DNA of 64,000 nt, taken from the NCBI GenBank assembly GCA_011317545.1, contig WUJK01000004.1:806001-870000 (forward strand), read 5' to 3'. The notes beneath the pieces are model-generated. The model did not search any database. It was not told where the DNA came from and saw only the letters and a list, made by a program, of their open reading frames with translations. This document shows, in pieces, positions 1 through 10,992 of this stretch. The DNA is from Coniella vitis. Lineage: Eukaryota; Ascomycota; Sordariomycetes; Diaporthales; Schizoparmaceae. A program made the translations under genes and the position numbers. Within the stretch, counting starts at the first letter, position 1. Each line of letters begins with the position of its first letter.

Positions 1-3000
1 CGGGCGGGAGTCGATGGAGCGCAAAGCAAAGCTAATAAATCGTAATAGAGGCATGGAGTAGAGGGCAGTTAATCCATAGAATACGTTGTATAGCCCCAGT
101 TAGTATAGTTGATGGCTGCGCTCGTTCAAACTGTGACTGTGATTCGTCTTGCAAGTCATCTTGTGCCTTGATGGACCTGCAGCATTTTCTGCTGTACAAA
201 TAACACAACATGTGCAATGACAACACACAGAGTTACAAGAGACACATTATACACCAGGAGACAAGAGAGACGGGTCACCTACAATCAGCCAACCAAATCG
301 CTCTTTTCGCGCGCGTGCCAATTCAAGGGCATGATGCCAGCTCCGGAAAACGAGCATCGCACCAGCCCCTGGTGAAACCCCTCTAGATGCGCTTGCATCA
401 TGCGATGCAAGATATTGCTGGATACTGTAGTCTGCCGTTTTGTGCAGAATTCTGACCGGTAGATGGACCGATGTAAGCAATCAGTTTCTTGACAGGTATC
501 GAGTGGTTTCAGCGTGTTGCGACATATGATTGGTTGAGCAGTCGAGATCTGCTTGGACTGTTGCGTGACTGAGAAACATGACTTTGTCGCATTTTTCGAT
601 GATGTGACAATCCTCGGTTTTCTACGTCATTCACAAGACTGTAACGGCGGCGAGCTTCTGGTCTGCCGCGGCACTTCTTAGGCCCTGTGGCGTAAAACTG
701 GCGTTTGGTTGCATCTGCAGAAGTTGGCCCAAGCCGAAGAGCAGTAATGGCATAGTAACATGCGATTGCTGCAAGAGAAGAACCCGGAGCCTGTCTCATG
801 ATGAGGGAGGGTTTCTTCTAAGCTCGCCTTTGTTGCTGGAGCTGCTTGCAAGGAGTCGTCAAGCCTAACCTCTTCACAAGAGGATCCTTCTTGAGCTTGA
901 GACGAATGAGGTCTTGTGCAGGGTTCATAATGCGCGCAAGCATGGCAAAGAAGCATAGAGGCACCAATCGCCGTCACTCACTTCGCGTAAAAAGAATTTG
1001 TCGTCGCAGCAGAGACCTTTGACCAGTCTCATGATATCCTTGTGCCCATCCGGACCAATTGTAGCTGCGTTTAGCCGCCTTCGCGGGCATGATAGTTGTT
1101 TTGACTGCCAGGCGCCTGCAACATTAGCGACAAACCTTCGAAGGTAATATGCTGGTAGCCTGCTCCCATGAGTAGTCATCCCTGGACTTGTATGCAGGCT
1201 TGCAACGAGCCTTCCCAGACGTTCATGTGCTCTCTGTGCACTCCATGAGTAAGACGTTTAGATCCCGCTAGAGCCTAGGGAAGGCTAATGCTTCAGATAT
1301 ATCTTCAACCCAAGATCATGTTTCGTATTATGACCTTACTTTTGGCCAAAGAAGTCCTCTTTTTGACAAGAGTCAACCTGGTGGCTGCTCAACAGGTTGC
1401 ACATGGGTGAATGATGCTTGTCGGTCAGTCAATACTCCCTTATTCGATATCGGGCGCAGCGAGCACAGTACTCTTGCATAACGAAATTGTGCGAGATGGA
1501 ATGTTCCGCCCACACCGCTGCAGGAGCCCATGTCAGTATCCGTTTATAGGTGACGAGTCAAGCAAGAATCGATTTCTCTTCTTGTTGAGATTCCCTGCCT
1601 CGGTAATCACCAAGACTCGCCAAAGAGTGAGGGGTATCATTGACACCGCCAATCGCTTCACGCTTCTGTAGCTGACCAACAGCGACTAGCCGTCCCGCAA
1701 GGCCAAAAAGAAACCAGGCCTTGGTATCGGCAGCATGCAGCAACAGCCAACATGTCTGGACCGATCAGGTCAAGGAGCTCTCTGAATCCATCTTGTTGCT
1801 CATAGGCTGTAGATTGAAACCGAGTGGCCAGGCCAAGGGGTGCAGCATCTGCCACCGCCTCGCGGGCTTGAGCAGCGATTGCCGGGACAAGGGCACTCGC
1901 AATGTCCAATGGATATAGCCGACGCTTGATGCACCCATTTCGCTGCATTTCACCCCCTCTTTCGACATGGTCATGGATTGTTTGTTGTGTGGAAATGGCT
2001 GATGGATACGCTCCGTGCAGAGTAGCATCAGATTGGTTTCTGCAGGCTCGGATCTGCGGCGCTCCTCGGACACGCGGACAGGCCTTTTGGCTTGTCCGCC
2101 AGCGCTTACGGTATGGCTTTGCAAGTGGCGACGGCTCGAGGGCTTTTGCTTGGGCAATGGCGGGACGTTGCTAGTTGTTGTTGTGCAGCCAGGGCATGGC
2201 ATGTAGAGGCTGGATGTACGCTGCTGCTGGAGGACGAGAAGTACAATGGGGGGGGGGGGGCGGCGGCGGCGGCTTGTCAAGTCATCCCATGCATTGCGCA
2301 GCGTGCTGTGTGGGTTTGGCCTCACTGGCCCGGGCCGGCGTGAGCCTGCGAGGGAGGATTTATTAGCGGTGGCCTCTCTCACGGTGGTAGGTGCATAGCA
2401 TGACTGCAGTAGATGCGGACACATCACATTCTTTCTGACTCGTTGCAGAAATCATGCGCAACGCTTTGGCAGGTCCATGGGACGGCGGTACGCACTGTCG
2501 AGCAACTTGGTGCACCGGGCCTATCACTAGCCCGCCATGGCACAGCTGACTGACAGAAACTCGCTCGGTCGAGAGGCCAGAAAAGAGCAAGCCGGCTTCG
2601 GCTGCATCAAGGATCCCCCGTCATGCGATTGCGTCTCCGCGCCATGCAGTGGGAGTGACGATGGGACGGACAAGGCTGATCCTGCGAGATGTCGACACAA
2701 TAGGCTTTTTCTCGCCCAATAATGCCACACCTGCAACTGGTAGCTCGACTTCGGCTTGTTCGGAGACATATGGCTGCGGCGTGGAACGGATCCCTTGTCG
2801 AGATAGAGAACTGCAGCCGCTGGCACGTACGATCCGAGCGAGTCTTCGGCCGCCAGTTACAATAGGACAGCGGCGCACGAAGGGTCGAGATGGAAGATTG
2901 AGGAGGCGTTCTCCCTGCTCCTTGCAGTAAGTACAGCAAGCCTCGAGCCGGCAGCCACGACTTCTTTGGCAATCTGCAGTTGATCAGTGTGAGGCGGGCC

Positions 3001-3114
3001 AGTGCTGCAGTGCTGCAGTGCTGCTATCTGCAATCCGCCATGTCGTTGTGGGGAAGAAAAAGGCCAACAGAGCAATTTGGCCGTGGGAAGCAGGTGCGAG
3101 CTGCCTGCTGACTT

Positions 3115-3138
3115 GGTGGTGGTGGTGGTGGTGGTGGC
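3115..3138. repeat. (GGT)n microsatellite
   Basis: About eight perfect GGT units in a non-coding stretch. No functional context seen. Confidence 0.9.
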
Positions 3139-4097
3139 GGCCTCGATTGCAGAAGACAACGACCGCAGCGGGAAGGCGCCCACCAAGGGAGGCAGAAGTA
3201 GGCGCAACCGCCAGCGGCAAGTGCTAGCCTGCTATCCTGCCATCGCACGACAAGCCACCTCATCGTACTTGCAGCCTACCTGTCCTGTCCATGCCTAGGC
3301 TTGCTAGGCTGTTTTAACTTGCTTTTTGCTTCTTTTTGCGGTGGGCGCCAGAGTCCAGAACTCCCCAACTTCCTTCTCCCACGCACGAAACGTGGGTGCA
3401 GATGCATCATGCAGCCAACCACTCCATCCTGATTCCTCGCATTCCTTTGTCGCGCGACGGGATGCTCGAGCCACACCACACCGTCTTTCCGCATCGTCGC
3501 TACGGATCGACAGACTGGCAGAAACGGCAAGATAAGGCACCTCACGCCTCACCTCCGCTTCCCTGTTCCAATGTTTGCTGGCTGTGCATGGCCTGATCGA
3601 CCCGCCTGTGCCTGGACGTGAGCCGCTGACGAGACACAGGAGCAAAAGCAACGCGTCTTGACATGTTGGCAGCTGGAACTGATAGACTCACTCCCAAGCG
3701 TAGCCGCCTTCGTTTTTGTACTTCTCATATACATGGTACCAGAAGTACGTACGCAGGCTCGTCACCAACACGCTCCCATTGGCGAATGCGTGCCTGTCCC
3801 TTTCGCTACCACGATTCCATACCGCTGGCCCTCAGAGCGAGAGTCCCGGTCCGGCCTGCAAGTCGACTTGGACATCCTCATTCGCACGCCAGACATTCGC
3901 AGAGCCCAAGGTCTCGTATCCAACCATCCATCGCTCGCCACCCAAGCCCCACAACGGGGGCTCCATTGATATACATAGTACATACGCAGCCCACAGAAGG
4001 TGGATGAAGCGCTGGCTGGCAGGCAAGCTGCATCTCCCTTTCAAGAAGGTAGAGCAGAGAGACTGGAGCAAGAGCGGGGAACCTGGATGTTGCTGCC

Positions 4098-4117
4098 GCT
4101 GCTGCTGCTGCTGCTGC
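4098..4117. repeat. (CTG)n microsatellite
   Basis: Short run of CTG triplets inside an unsupported open frame. Confidence 0.85.
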
Positions 4118-5898
4118 AGCGTCGATGATCACCAACGCGGTTGCTCGGCAAAGCAAACAAACCTGCAGCTGCCCGGTATAAGTAGGCGAGATTCAGCAAC
4201 TGCATCCCGGCCAGAAACTTGCCAGGGCATCCATCCCGGTGAGGAGATCTGCCTGCTGTCTCCTCTTTGTTTCTTCTTCCCTTTCTGGTGGGCAAGGAGG
4301 GGGCCCCGGGGGGGTTCTTTTTTCCTATTTTTGCTAGAAGACGGATCCAAAATTCAAGTGGTCAACATCAGACTAATACTACATGATCCTGATGGTCTGC
4401 CCATCGCTCCACAGTTTTGCTGCACTCCACAGCCAAGCCTCAGCAGAACGTGTCCCAATCTCATTTGCACGAAAAGCCAGATCAACGCAAGCAGGGATCC
4501 TTCAATCAACCGAAAAGACACCGCATGGGATGTCACCTACTCCCCGCGTCGTCCCGTTCCGAAAACTCATGTGACCTTGACAAGAAAGACTACGTTTAAA
4601 CGGCAGCCCCCAAACCAAGCCCTGCCGTCCTAGACGTCCCGAAACAAAAAAGAATCCCGCCGTACCAAAGAATATCAATCACTATGGTCCGCGCTTTGGA
4701 ATGGATCCGCGCAAGCAACGATGATTCGACGCACATGTCGAGAACCTTGTAACAAGGCGCTTACCAATAGCCCTCTGTAACCGAATATGCAAGCTTACAG
4801 CAAAGCACATGCGGTGAAACCACACCAAAAAGAAGCAATACCTCAATATCACAAGGCACAGCGCACAGGTGTCAAAATATTGAGAGGCACGCCCCGCGGC
4901 ACAACGGATAACTCTTCCACCCGTCTTGCAGGCCAGATCGCAGAAGAGCATGCGATCTCCCGGGCCACAGATAGTAGAGATAGACGCCACCCCACTTTGC
5001 AGTACTGGAAAAGATCTGTGCCAGAAAAAAAAAGAAGAAAAAAAAAACCAACCAACCAACCATACATAGCTGTCATATCCTCACCCTCTTTGATTGGCAA
5101 ATACCTGGATCTGTTCTCCTGCAGATGCCTCATGCGGCCACCCATACAAAGCAAAGCAACTGCATTCTGCCACCTAATACCATGTAGCATAACGCAACCC
5201 CATAATCTTTCCCCTCAATACTAGAGGCCCATTGCTGCTGCTGCTGCCGAATTGTCAACTTGCAGCCAACAGGCACAGCCAGGATTTCGCTGTGCTTCAG
5301 CTCCTGCGCCGGTCGGCCTGCATGAAGCCGCTTTTGGGAGTTGACGCCAACTCTTCGTTGTGCCAAAGAAGGTGACCAATCCACACTCGAGCACACGACT
5401 TACCTGCAGGCCCCCCCCCCTCCTTACAACTATACGATAATAAGCAGCAGTAAAGTATGCAGCATGAAGCAACATCATGAACATCACTATCATCCCCCCT
5501 CATCCAACCAGATGTTGCACCGGTGAGGATTTTGGTTGGTACTCCTTGCCCTCCACAATTTATCCTTTCATTTTTCTATTATTATTATTATTATTATCAT
5601 TATTGGCGATTGATCTGCATATCAAGCTTGCTACCATAGTACTTACCTACATAGTAAGCTTGGCAGCAATGTATTTCACTTTTTCGCTTTTTACTTCTGC
5701 CTCTTCCACTGCTTGAGCACAGTGCGTATTCTTTGTTATCGTATTACACCGTGATAGTCGTCTTATCTGGCTGGTTATATCCGAGTGCACTGCCATCGTA
5801 GTATATCCGGAGCATCTTGTACTTCTTCCACAGCAAAAGCCAGCCATTCTAAAAGACCCGGAAGATGGATCTATTTTTTTTATATTATTTTTATTTCT

Positions 5899-5926
5899 CA
5901 CACACACACACACACACACACACACA
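5899..5926. repeat. (CA)14 microsatellite
   Basis: Fourteen perfect CA units, preceded by a T-rich stretch. Non-coding. Confidence 0.95.
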
Positions 5927-6969
5927 ACATAAATATCTGCAAAGAATATCAAGATATATCGAGCCTCAATATCAAATCATTTGCCATTTCCAATAGCCCA
6001 AAAGAAAGCAAACAGCAACTGTCGTGCCGCGAGGCAAAAACTCCCCATGTCTTTTTTCCTCTTCTGCGCAGACCTGGCTTGATCCTCCAATCCCCCCCAA
6101 GGCAGTTCTGTTATCCTTCCTTTTGCGGTGTATGTATCCTCTTTTCCTCGTCCCCCAACTTCGTCCCCTTGGAGGAAAAAGTAAAAGACAGAGTACATAC
6201 AAAAGGAGTGGTGTACCACCCTCCCTGGAAGAAACGGAGCAAACAAGCATGAAATCAAACCCAAACGCCCCAAGCAAAAGAAAGAACAAGAAATCCATAA
6301 AAAGCAGTCCCACTACAGAACACCTTGCAAACATATCCAGCATACCTGTCCCAAATTGATCAAACAACCGACCGATCAAACCCTGCCAGGACTACTAAGT
6401 AGTAATGCACTGTGTAATTAGAGAGGCTGCCCAAAAGCAACAGGAACAGGCCAAGTCACATATAATGTGTACTTGCCTAGTTCGTGGCGTTTAAAGGCAG
6501 GCATACCAGAAGTGCATATGCAGGCAGAACACAGTAAACAACGCACACACGCAAAAACAGCAGACCAGAGGAACAGGGTGCCAAAAAAAAAAGTCATTGC
6601 TCTGGAGAATGTTCCTGTTTCAATCGCTTCGGTCCTTTCCTCGCTGACCGGTACCGGTACACACTTAAAGTCCCTTGCAGGTCTCCTCGCAAACGCTCTT
6701 GATTCCCCTATTGCCTGGCCTGCGGCCCGCTTGGGCGCAATCTCTCGATATTGGTAATCGTCTTAACAAAAACTCCTCCCTTAGATCACGACCTGCATCC
6801 GTAGATGTCCAGTCGCTGATGGAGTATGATCCATGTTGTATAAAACATGCCCATAGCAAAATTGGACAAGAATTTCTATCCAATACAAGGGTAAAATGTG
6901 TTCTTGAGTCCCAAGTCCTTGCACCTGCGTAACAGCCTTCCAAAGCTACCCCACGCAAGCAGAACATAC

Positions 6970-8443
6970 TCAAGTCCGCCTGTTAAGCCGACCAAGCATA
7001 TTCTGGTCGATATCACGGCTCGCATCCGCATTGTGTGGAGGCCTGGGAGGTGGATGTTGATCCATCAATGCGGTCAAGCTCATGGGGCCAGCTCCAGGCT
7101 GCTGAGGCGAGTTGGGGCTGTCGCGTCTGGGAGTAACCGTACGGTCACCCTGGTCGTAGCCTCCGGTATTGGGAGGATATTCGTACTGGGCTCCCGGAGG
7201 AGTGCCGCCCTGGGATGGCGAAGCTGGCGAGCGACGGCGCGGGTCAGGATCGCCATACGGGTTGGGGGGAGGGAGTCTGGAGCCGTGGTCGTCCTCGTGA
7301 TGGCGTCGCCTGCCGCTGACATCTTCTGGGGGCGGAGGGTAGTAATTTGTACGAGGCGAGTGGCTAGTGTAGCCACCTTCGGGTTGCTGAGGCGGGGGTG
7401 GGTAGGCCTGGGTGCCGGCTGGTGGTGGTGGGTAGGCCTGGGTGCCGGCTGGCGGTGGTGGGTAGGCCTGGGTGCCGGCTTGCGGTGGGTAGGCCTGGGT
7501 GCCGGCTTGCGGGGGGTAGGCCTGGGCGCCGGCTTGCGGTTGAGGAAGGGGTGCACCTCCCGGTCCGGCTGGGCCCGCAGCACCTGCCACTTGCGGCAGC
7601 GGCTGGCCAAATGCACCATAGAGTGGCGTACCGGGAGCGACACCGCCGGGAATGGCCGAAACGGGCACAAAAGCCGTGGTCGTTGCAGAACTAACAGGCT
7701 GGAACACGCACTTGTTGCCGGTCTTGCGGCAGTTGGAGCAGATTCCATCCGAAGTGCCATAACCACTGCAACGAATCTGTGATTTTCAGCAGAATTAGCA
7801 TTGGTACCAAGAAAAAAAAAGAAGCAATAGATGCATCCCCAAATTCACGGGCAGTGAATGGGAAATATCCTTGACCACTGACCTTGCGGCGTCTGCAATA
7901 GCTGCAAGCTATGGATGTGCGTTGGCGAGGAGCTGCCTGAGCACCGGTGGAGGGACCGCCGCGGGCATACTCAGCGCTGTAAGAAATAGGTACGGAGGGA
8001 GGCCGGTACGTGTAGTTGAGCGCCCCTTCATGCTGAGTCTGGGGGGCCTGGGGAGGAGGTGGGGGTGGTGGGTAGGTAGCTCCACGAGGCTCAATATAGG
8101 CCCTGTGCTCAGTCTGGGGATTGTACCTGTAGTCGTTGGGGGGCTGGACAGGAGGCAGCTGGTAGGCGGTTGGGGCTACGTAGCCGTTGGTGCCAGTGGG
8201 AGAAGCAGCAAAGTTACCCTGAGCTCGAGGGTCGTGGTTGGAAGGAGGAGGGGGAGGATAGCGGGCGCCATAGGCCGGGTGGCTGTCCTGGATGGGTGGC
8301 AGCGTAACGTGGGCAGGGGCCGGGAGGTGCTGGTGGTACTGAGGCTGAGGTCGCTGGCGGTCATCTTCCTCGCCCGGAGGAGGAGGGTAGGCCGACTCGC
8401 TCTCGTGGTGGCCAGCGCCCCGGTGACCGTTGGGAGCCGACAT
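6970..8443 (-). CDS. Zn(II)2Cys6 DNA-binding protein, proline-rich
   Basis: Two exons on the minus strand: 8443-7883 and 7776-6970, with a 106-bp intron (donor GTCAGT, acceptor CACAG), giving 455 residues. The intron splits the zinc cluster exactly between RRRK and IRC, and only the spliced product restores it. The six cysteines are at about 180, 183, 190, 200, 203 and 210, spacing CX2CX6CX9CX2CX6C, the fungal binuclear zinc cluster. This domain family binds DNA as fungus-specific transcription regulators. The cluster sits mid-protein, between a Pro/Tyr-rich N-terminal half (many YPPPP runs) and a Pro/Gln/Gly-rich C-terminal half with five tandem AYPP repeats. I see no fungal-TF middle homology domain, so the target genes cannot be guessed. 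The start ATG at 8443 is the first in frame and begins MSAPNGHRG. There are no close neighbours on either side. Confidence 0.9.
7401..7541 (-). repeat. Coding minisatellite, AYPP repeat
   Basis: Five near-identical units start at 7401, 7431, 7461, 7488 and 7515 (plus-strand core ggtaggcctg), spaced 30, 30, 27 and 27 bp. They encode AYPPPPAGTQ or AYPPQAGTQ in the Zn2Cys6 protein. All spacings are multiples of three, so the reading frame is kept. Confidence 0.95.
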
Positions 8444-9720
8444 GTTGTGAGTTTGTGTTTGTGCAAAAGATGTTTCAGGACTGGATGCGGAAGGTCGATG
8501 GTCGGTGCCAACGCCGTGTTGGCTGGCTACCTAGCTTCTTTCCCGGTTTGGTGGCTCGACTGGCCTGCAATCTATTGCATCAGCAAAAGACCAAGAGCTG
8601 CCAAGGGCTGATGCGGTGCGGCGTGGTGCGGTGTGGTGCTGCGCGAGGGCGAGGCTGTGGCGACAGTATTAGTACCCCGATCAACAACAAAGAAGCGAAG
8701 CTCTTGTTGTGCTGCCGTCAGAGTCGCGGTCGTTGCGTCGACTGGACTGGACTGGGACCTGGCGCGGAGAGTGCTGCAGAGTGGGAAAAGGTGCAGCGCG
8801 CAGAGGCACGTCTGGCTGGTGGCCGTTCGGGAGGGTCGAGGATGAAAATATCCAAGAGCAGAGCAGAGCCGAGCGTGGCAGCGGGCGTGAGGTGGGAAGG
8901 GGCAGAGCTAAGTAAAAAGGTAAAGAAAGGTTGGTGGAATGTGCAAGTCTGCAGAAAATCCGAAGAGGCGCGCCTTGACAAAAAAGTGTGGGGAACGCTA
9001 CTCGGGCTCACCCTTTGGGTCTGAGAAAAGCCCAGGACCAGGCGAAAAGGCAGAGCAATAAGTGCAGGTGCAAGTGCAAGTGCGGCGGCCCAGCCCACAG
9101 CTAGGTAAGGTAGGCAAGGTACTCTTTGCCGGGTACCACCAGGCAAGTACGGGACAGCCCGATGGCCGTGGTTTAGATTGCACCAGAGACGTTTAGTCGC
9201 TTTGTCCTGGGCAGTGGGGCGGAAGGAGGGGGGCGCGTGTGGGTGGGTTGCTCTTGCTGTTGCTTGCTGCTTGGGGTGGCAGGGGGCGCGGGCGTGCGTG
9301 ACTTTTGCTGCGGTACTGGAAGAGTCGCAGGTACAGCACTGTGTACTTGCGAGCTGTGGTGTGTGTGGGCGTGCAGGGGCCCAGGCAACTGCGGCTCGGC
9401 AGGCGACCTCGGCGGGGGGAACGTGCAAAAAGAAAGTGCACAGCGGCAAGACGGGACGACCCTTCTGCTGCGATGTAGGCACGTACCTAGCGCTCAAAGT
9501 AGCCCAGTACTACTATGGTGTGTACTCTTTGACTCTGTCGAGCCTGGGTCTCGACTCGGCCCGTCCAAGCCTGTCAAATTCCACCACTTCGGGTGTCCAG
9601 TGCCAGTTGCAGGGGCAATGTCGCAGGCTCACTGCCGCGTTCAACAGGAATGCTAGCCAGCAAGTACCTCGGTACCTGATACCATAGCTCGCGTAAAGTA
9701 CCTAAGCAGGGCAGCGTAGT
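8444..9720 (-). promoter_or_regulatory. Upstream region and probable 5' leader of the Zn2Cys6 gene
   Basis: The minus strand is pyrimidine-rich just upstream of the ATG at 8443, as is common in fungal 5' leaders. Long open frames on both strands here (8455-9024 plus, 8718-9497 minus) have skewed composition and no domain, and I do not call them genes. I cannot place a TATA box or transcription start. Confidence 0.4.
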
Positions 9721-10955
9721 CAGCATTCAGGCTCAAGCAACACGCGTGTTTTGAATTGTCGCGCACATCCACGGCGCGAGCATGCCGCGACTACACTGGA
9801 CCCAGTCTGGGCTTCGGCTCGCTTTTCGGCAAACCGAAGCGCAATCTGCGCCAAGAATGTAGACAATAACACCCACACCCACACCCACGGATGTACGCGG
9901 GCATGCATCAAGCAAAAAGACAGGCAATGGACGCAAATACACGCAAAGATCATTCAACCCTCCCCCCTAAATTAAAAAAGGAAAAAGAAAGAAAGAAAGA
10001 AAGAAAAAAAAGGTCCCATCCGAAAGAGGACGGACAAAATCAAAGAGGAAAAGACCGGGGGTTAAAGGAAGCAAAGGACATGACACCCGCCTCGTCGACG
10101 GCTTGAACCACATCCGCACATATGTTTAGTATGCACAATGTGACCAACGGTCATGAAGGAACAGATAATGTCGACTTGAAACCAAAATACACAATCATGA
10201 TAATTCAGCACGCAGAAAAAGACTAATAGCAGGGGGCAGTTTCTGGAATCAGGGCAAGGATAGAGGAACGTAGGAAATCAGTCAGGTTATCAACATACTT
10301 CTCTGGCAGGACGGCAAGATGGCAGGATGGCAAGATATCTGTGTGGTTCCAAGTGTGAGCTGCGATACCTTGTGGATTTAGACAAGTTGGAAGTCGCGTG
10401 TTGATCGTAGTACTACCGATAGTATGCCGTTGATGATTGATGGCAATGGACAAAGCAAGAATGTCGAGAAGGGATGGAAAAGAAGGTCGCGAGGACTGGG
10501 CACTTTTATATTCAGCGGAAGCGTGCCGACCAGGGATTACTACTTATAGGTGGTTCGATCGCTCCAAAGCAAGAGCGGAACAGTCCTTTCCCACTACGAG
10601 CCAAGCGGACACGACATCGAGGTCTACGGCATGTGCCACAAGCTGCGCCATAGCGCGAGGCGAGCGAAGCTGCACATATAGTATCCCAGCAGTCTTTCGG
10701 GGCAGAAGGAGGAGGGGGTGCATGAAAATAGCTGCGGGATAGCGCGCAAATTCGCCCGGAAACAGAAATATTTCAGAATCGACTACTACTATCATACCAC
10801 TATTTGCGCCATGCTAGCCTACATAGATGACTGAGGGAGATATTTCTCGATTCGGCTCTGGAAAGGAACAAGACTCGCGTGCTATCGCCACAGGCGGCGT
10901 TTGAAGAACAAAAGGACAGACCTACCTAGTTTTATTGGGAACAGCTCTACCCCCA

Positions 10956-10992
10956 TCGCCAGCTTTCGCCAGCTTCGCCAGCTTCGCCAGCA
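10956..10992. repeat. Short tandem repeat, unit TCGCCAGCT
   Basis: Four units starting at 10956, 10966, 10975 and 10984; the first is 10 bp and the others 9 bp. No recognised function. Confidence 0.85.

Larger units (their letters stand above)
1..6969. other. Gene-poor stretch, no supported gene
   Basis: I find no reading frame here with a recognisable domain or a convincing exon chain. The longest open frame is 3716-4633 (+, 305 codons); it runs through a CTG repeat and a purine/pyrimidine-skewed stretch, and its protein is of irregular composition, so chance is the likely explanation. A minus-strand frame at 247-480 has somewhat protein-like composition but no identifiable domain. The stretch holds simple repeats (GGT near 3115, CTG near 4098, ATT near 5577, CA near 5899) and a TACATAGTAC copy at 3972. 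Its right end must include the 3' flank of the Zn2Cys6 gene. Confidence 0.5.

Noticed and set aside
1765..2427. 220-codon minus-strand frame
   Set aside because: Crosses G-run and GGC repeats, irregular composition, no domain.
6898..7782. 294-codon plus-strand frame over the Zn2Cys6 gene
   Set aside because: It mirrors the proline-rich coding repeat on the other strand (Gly/Trp/Val runs) and has no domain; the minus strand gives a proper zinc cluster after splicing.
8455..9497. Long frames on both strands upstream of the Zn2Cys6 gene
   Set aside because: Skewed composition from a pyrimidine-rich leader; no domain or splice logic.
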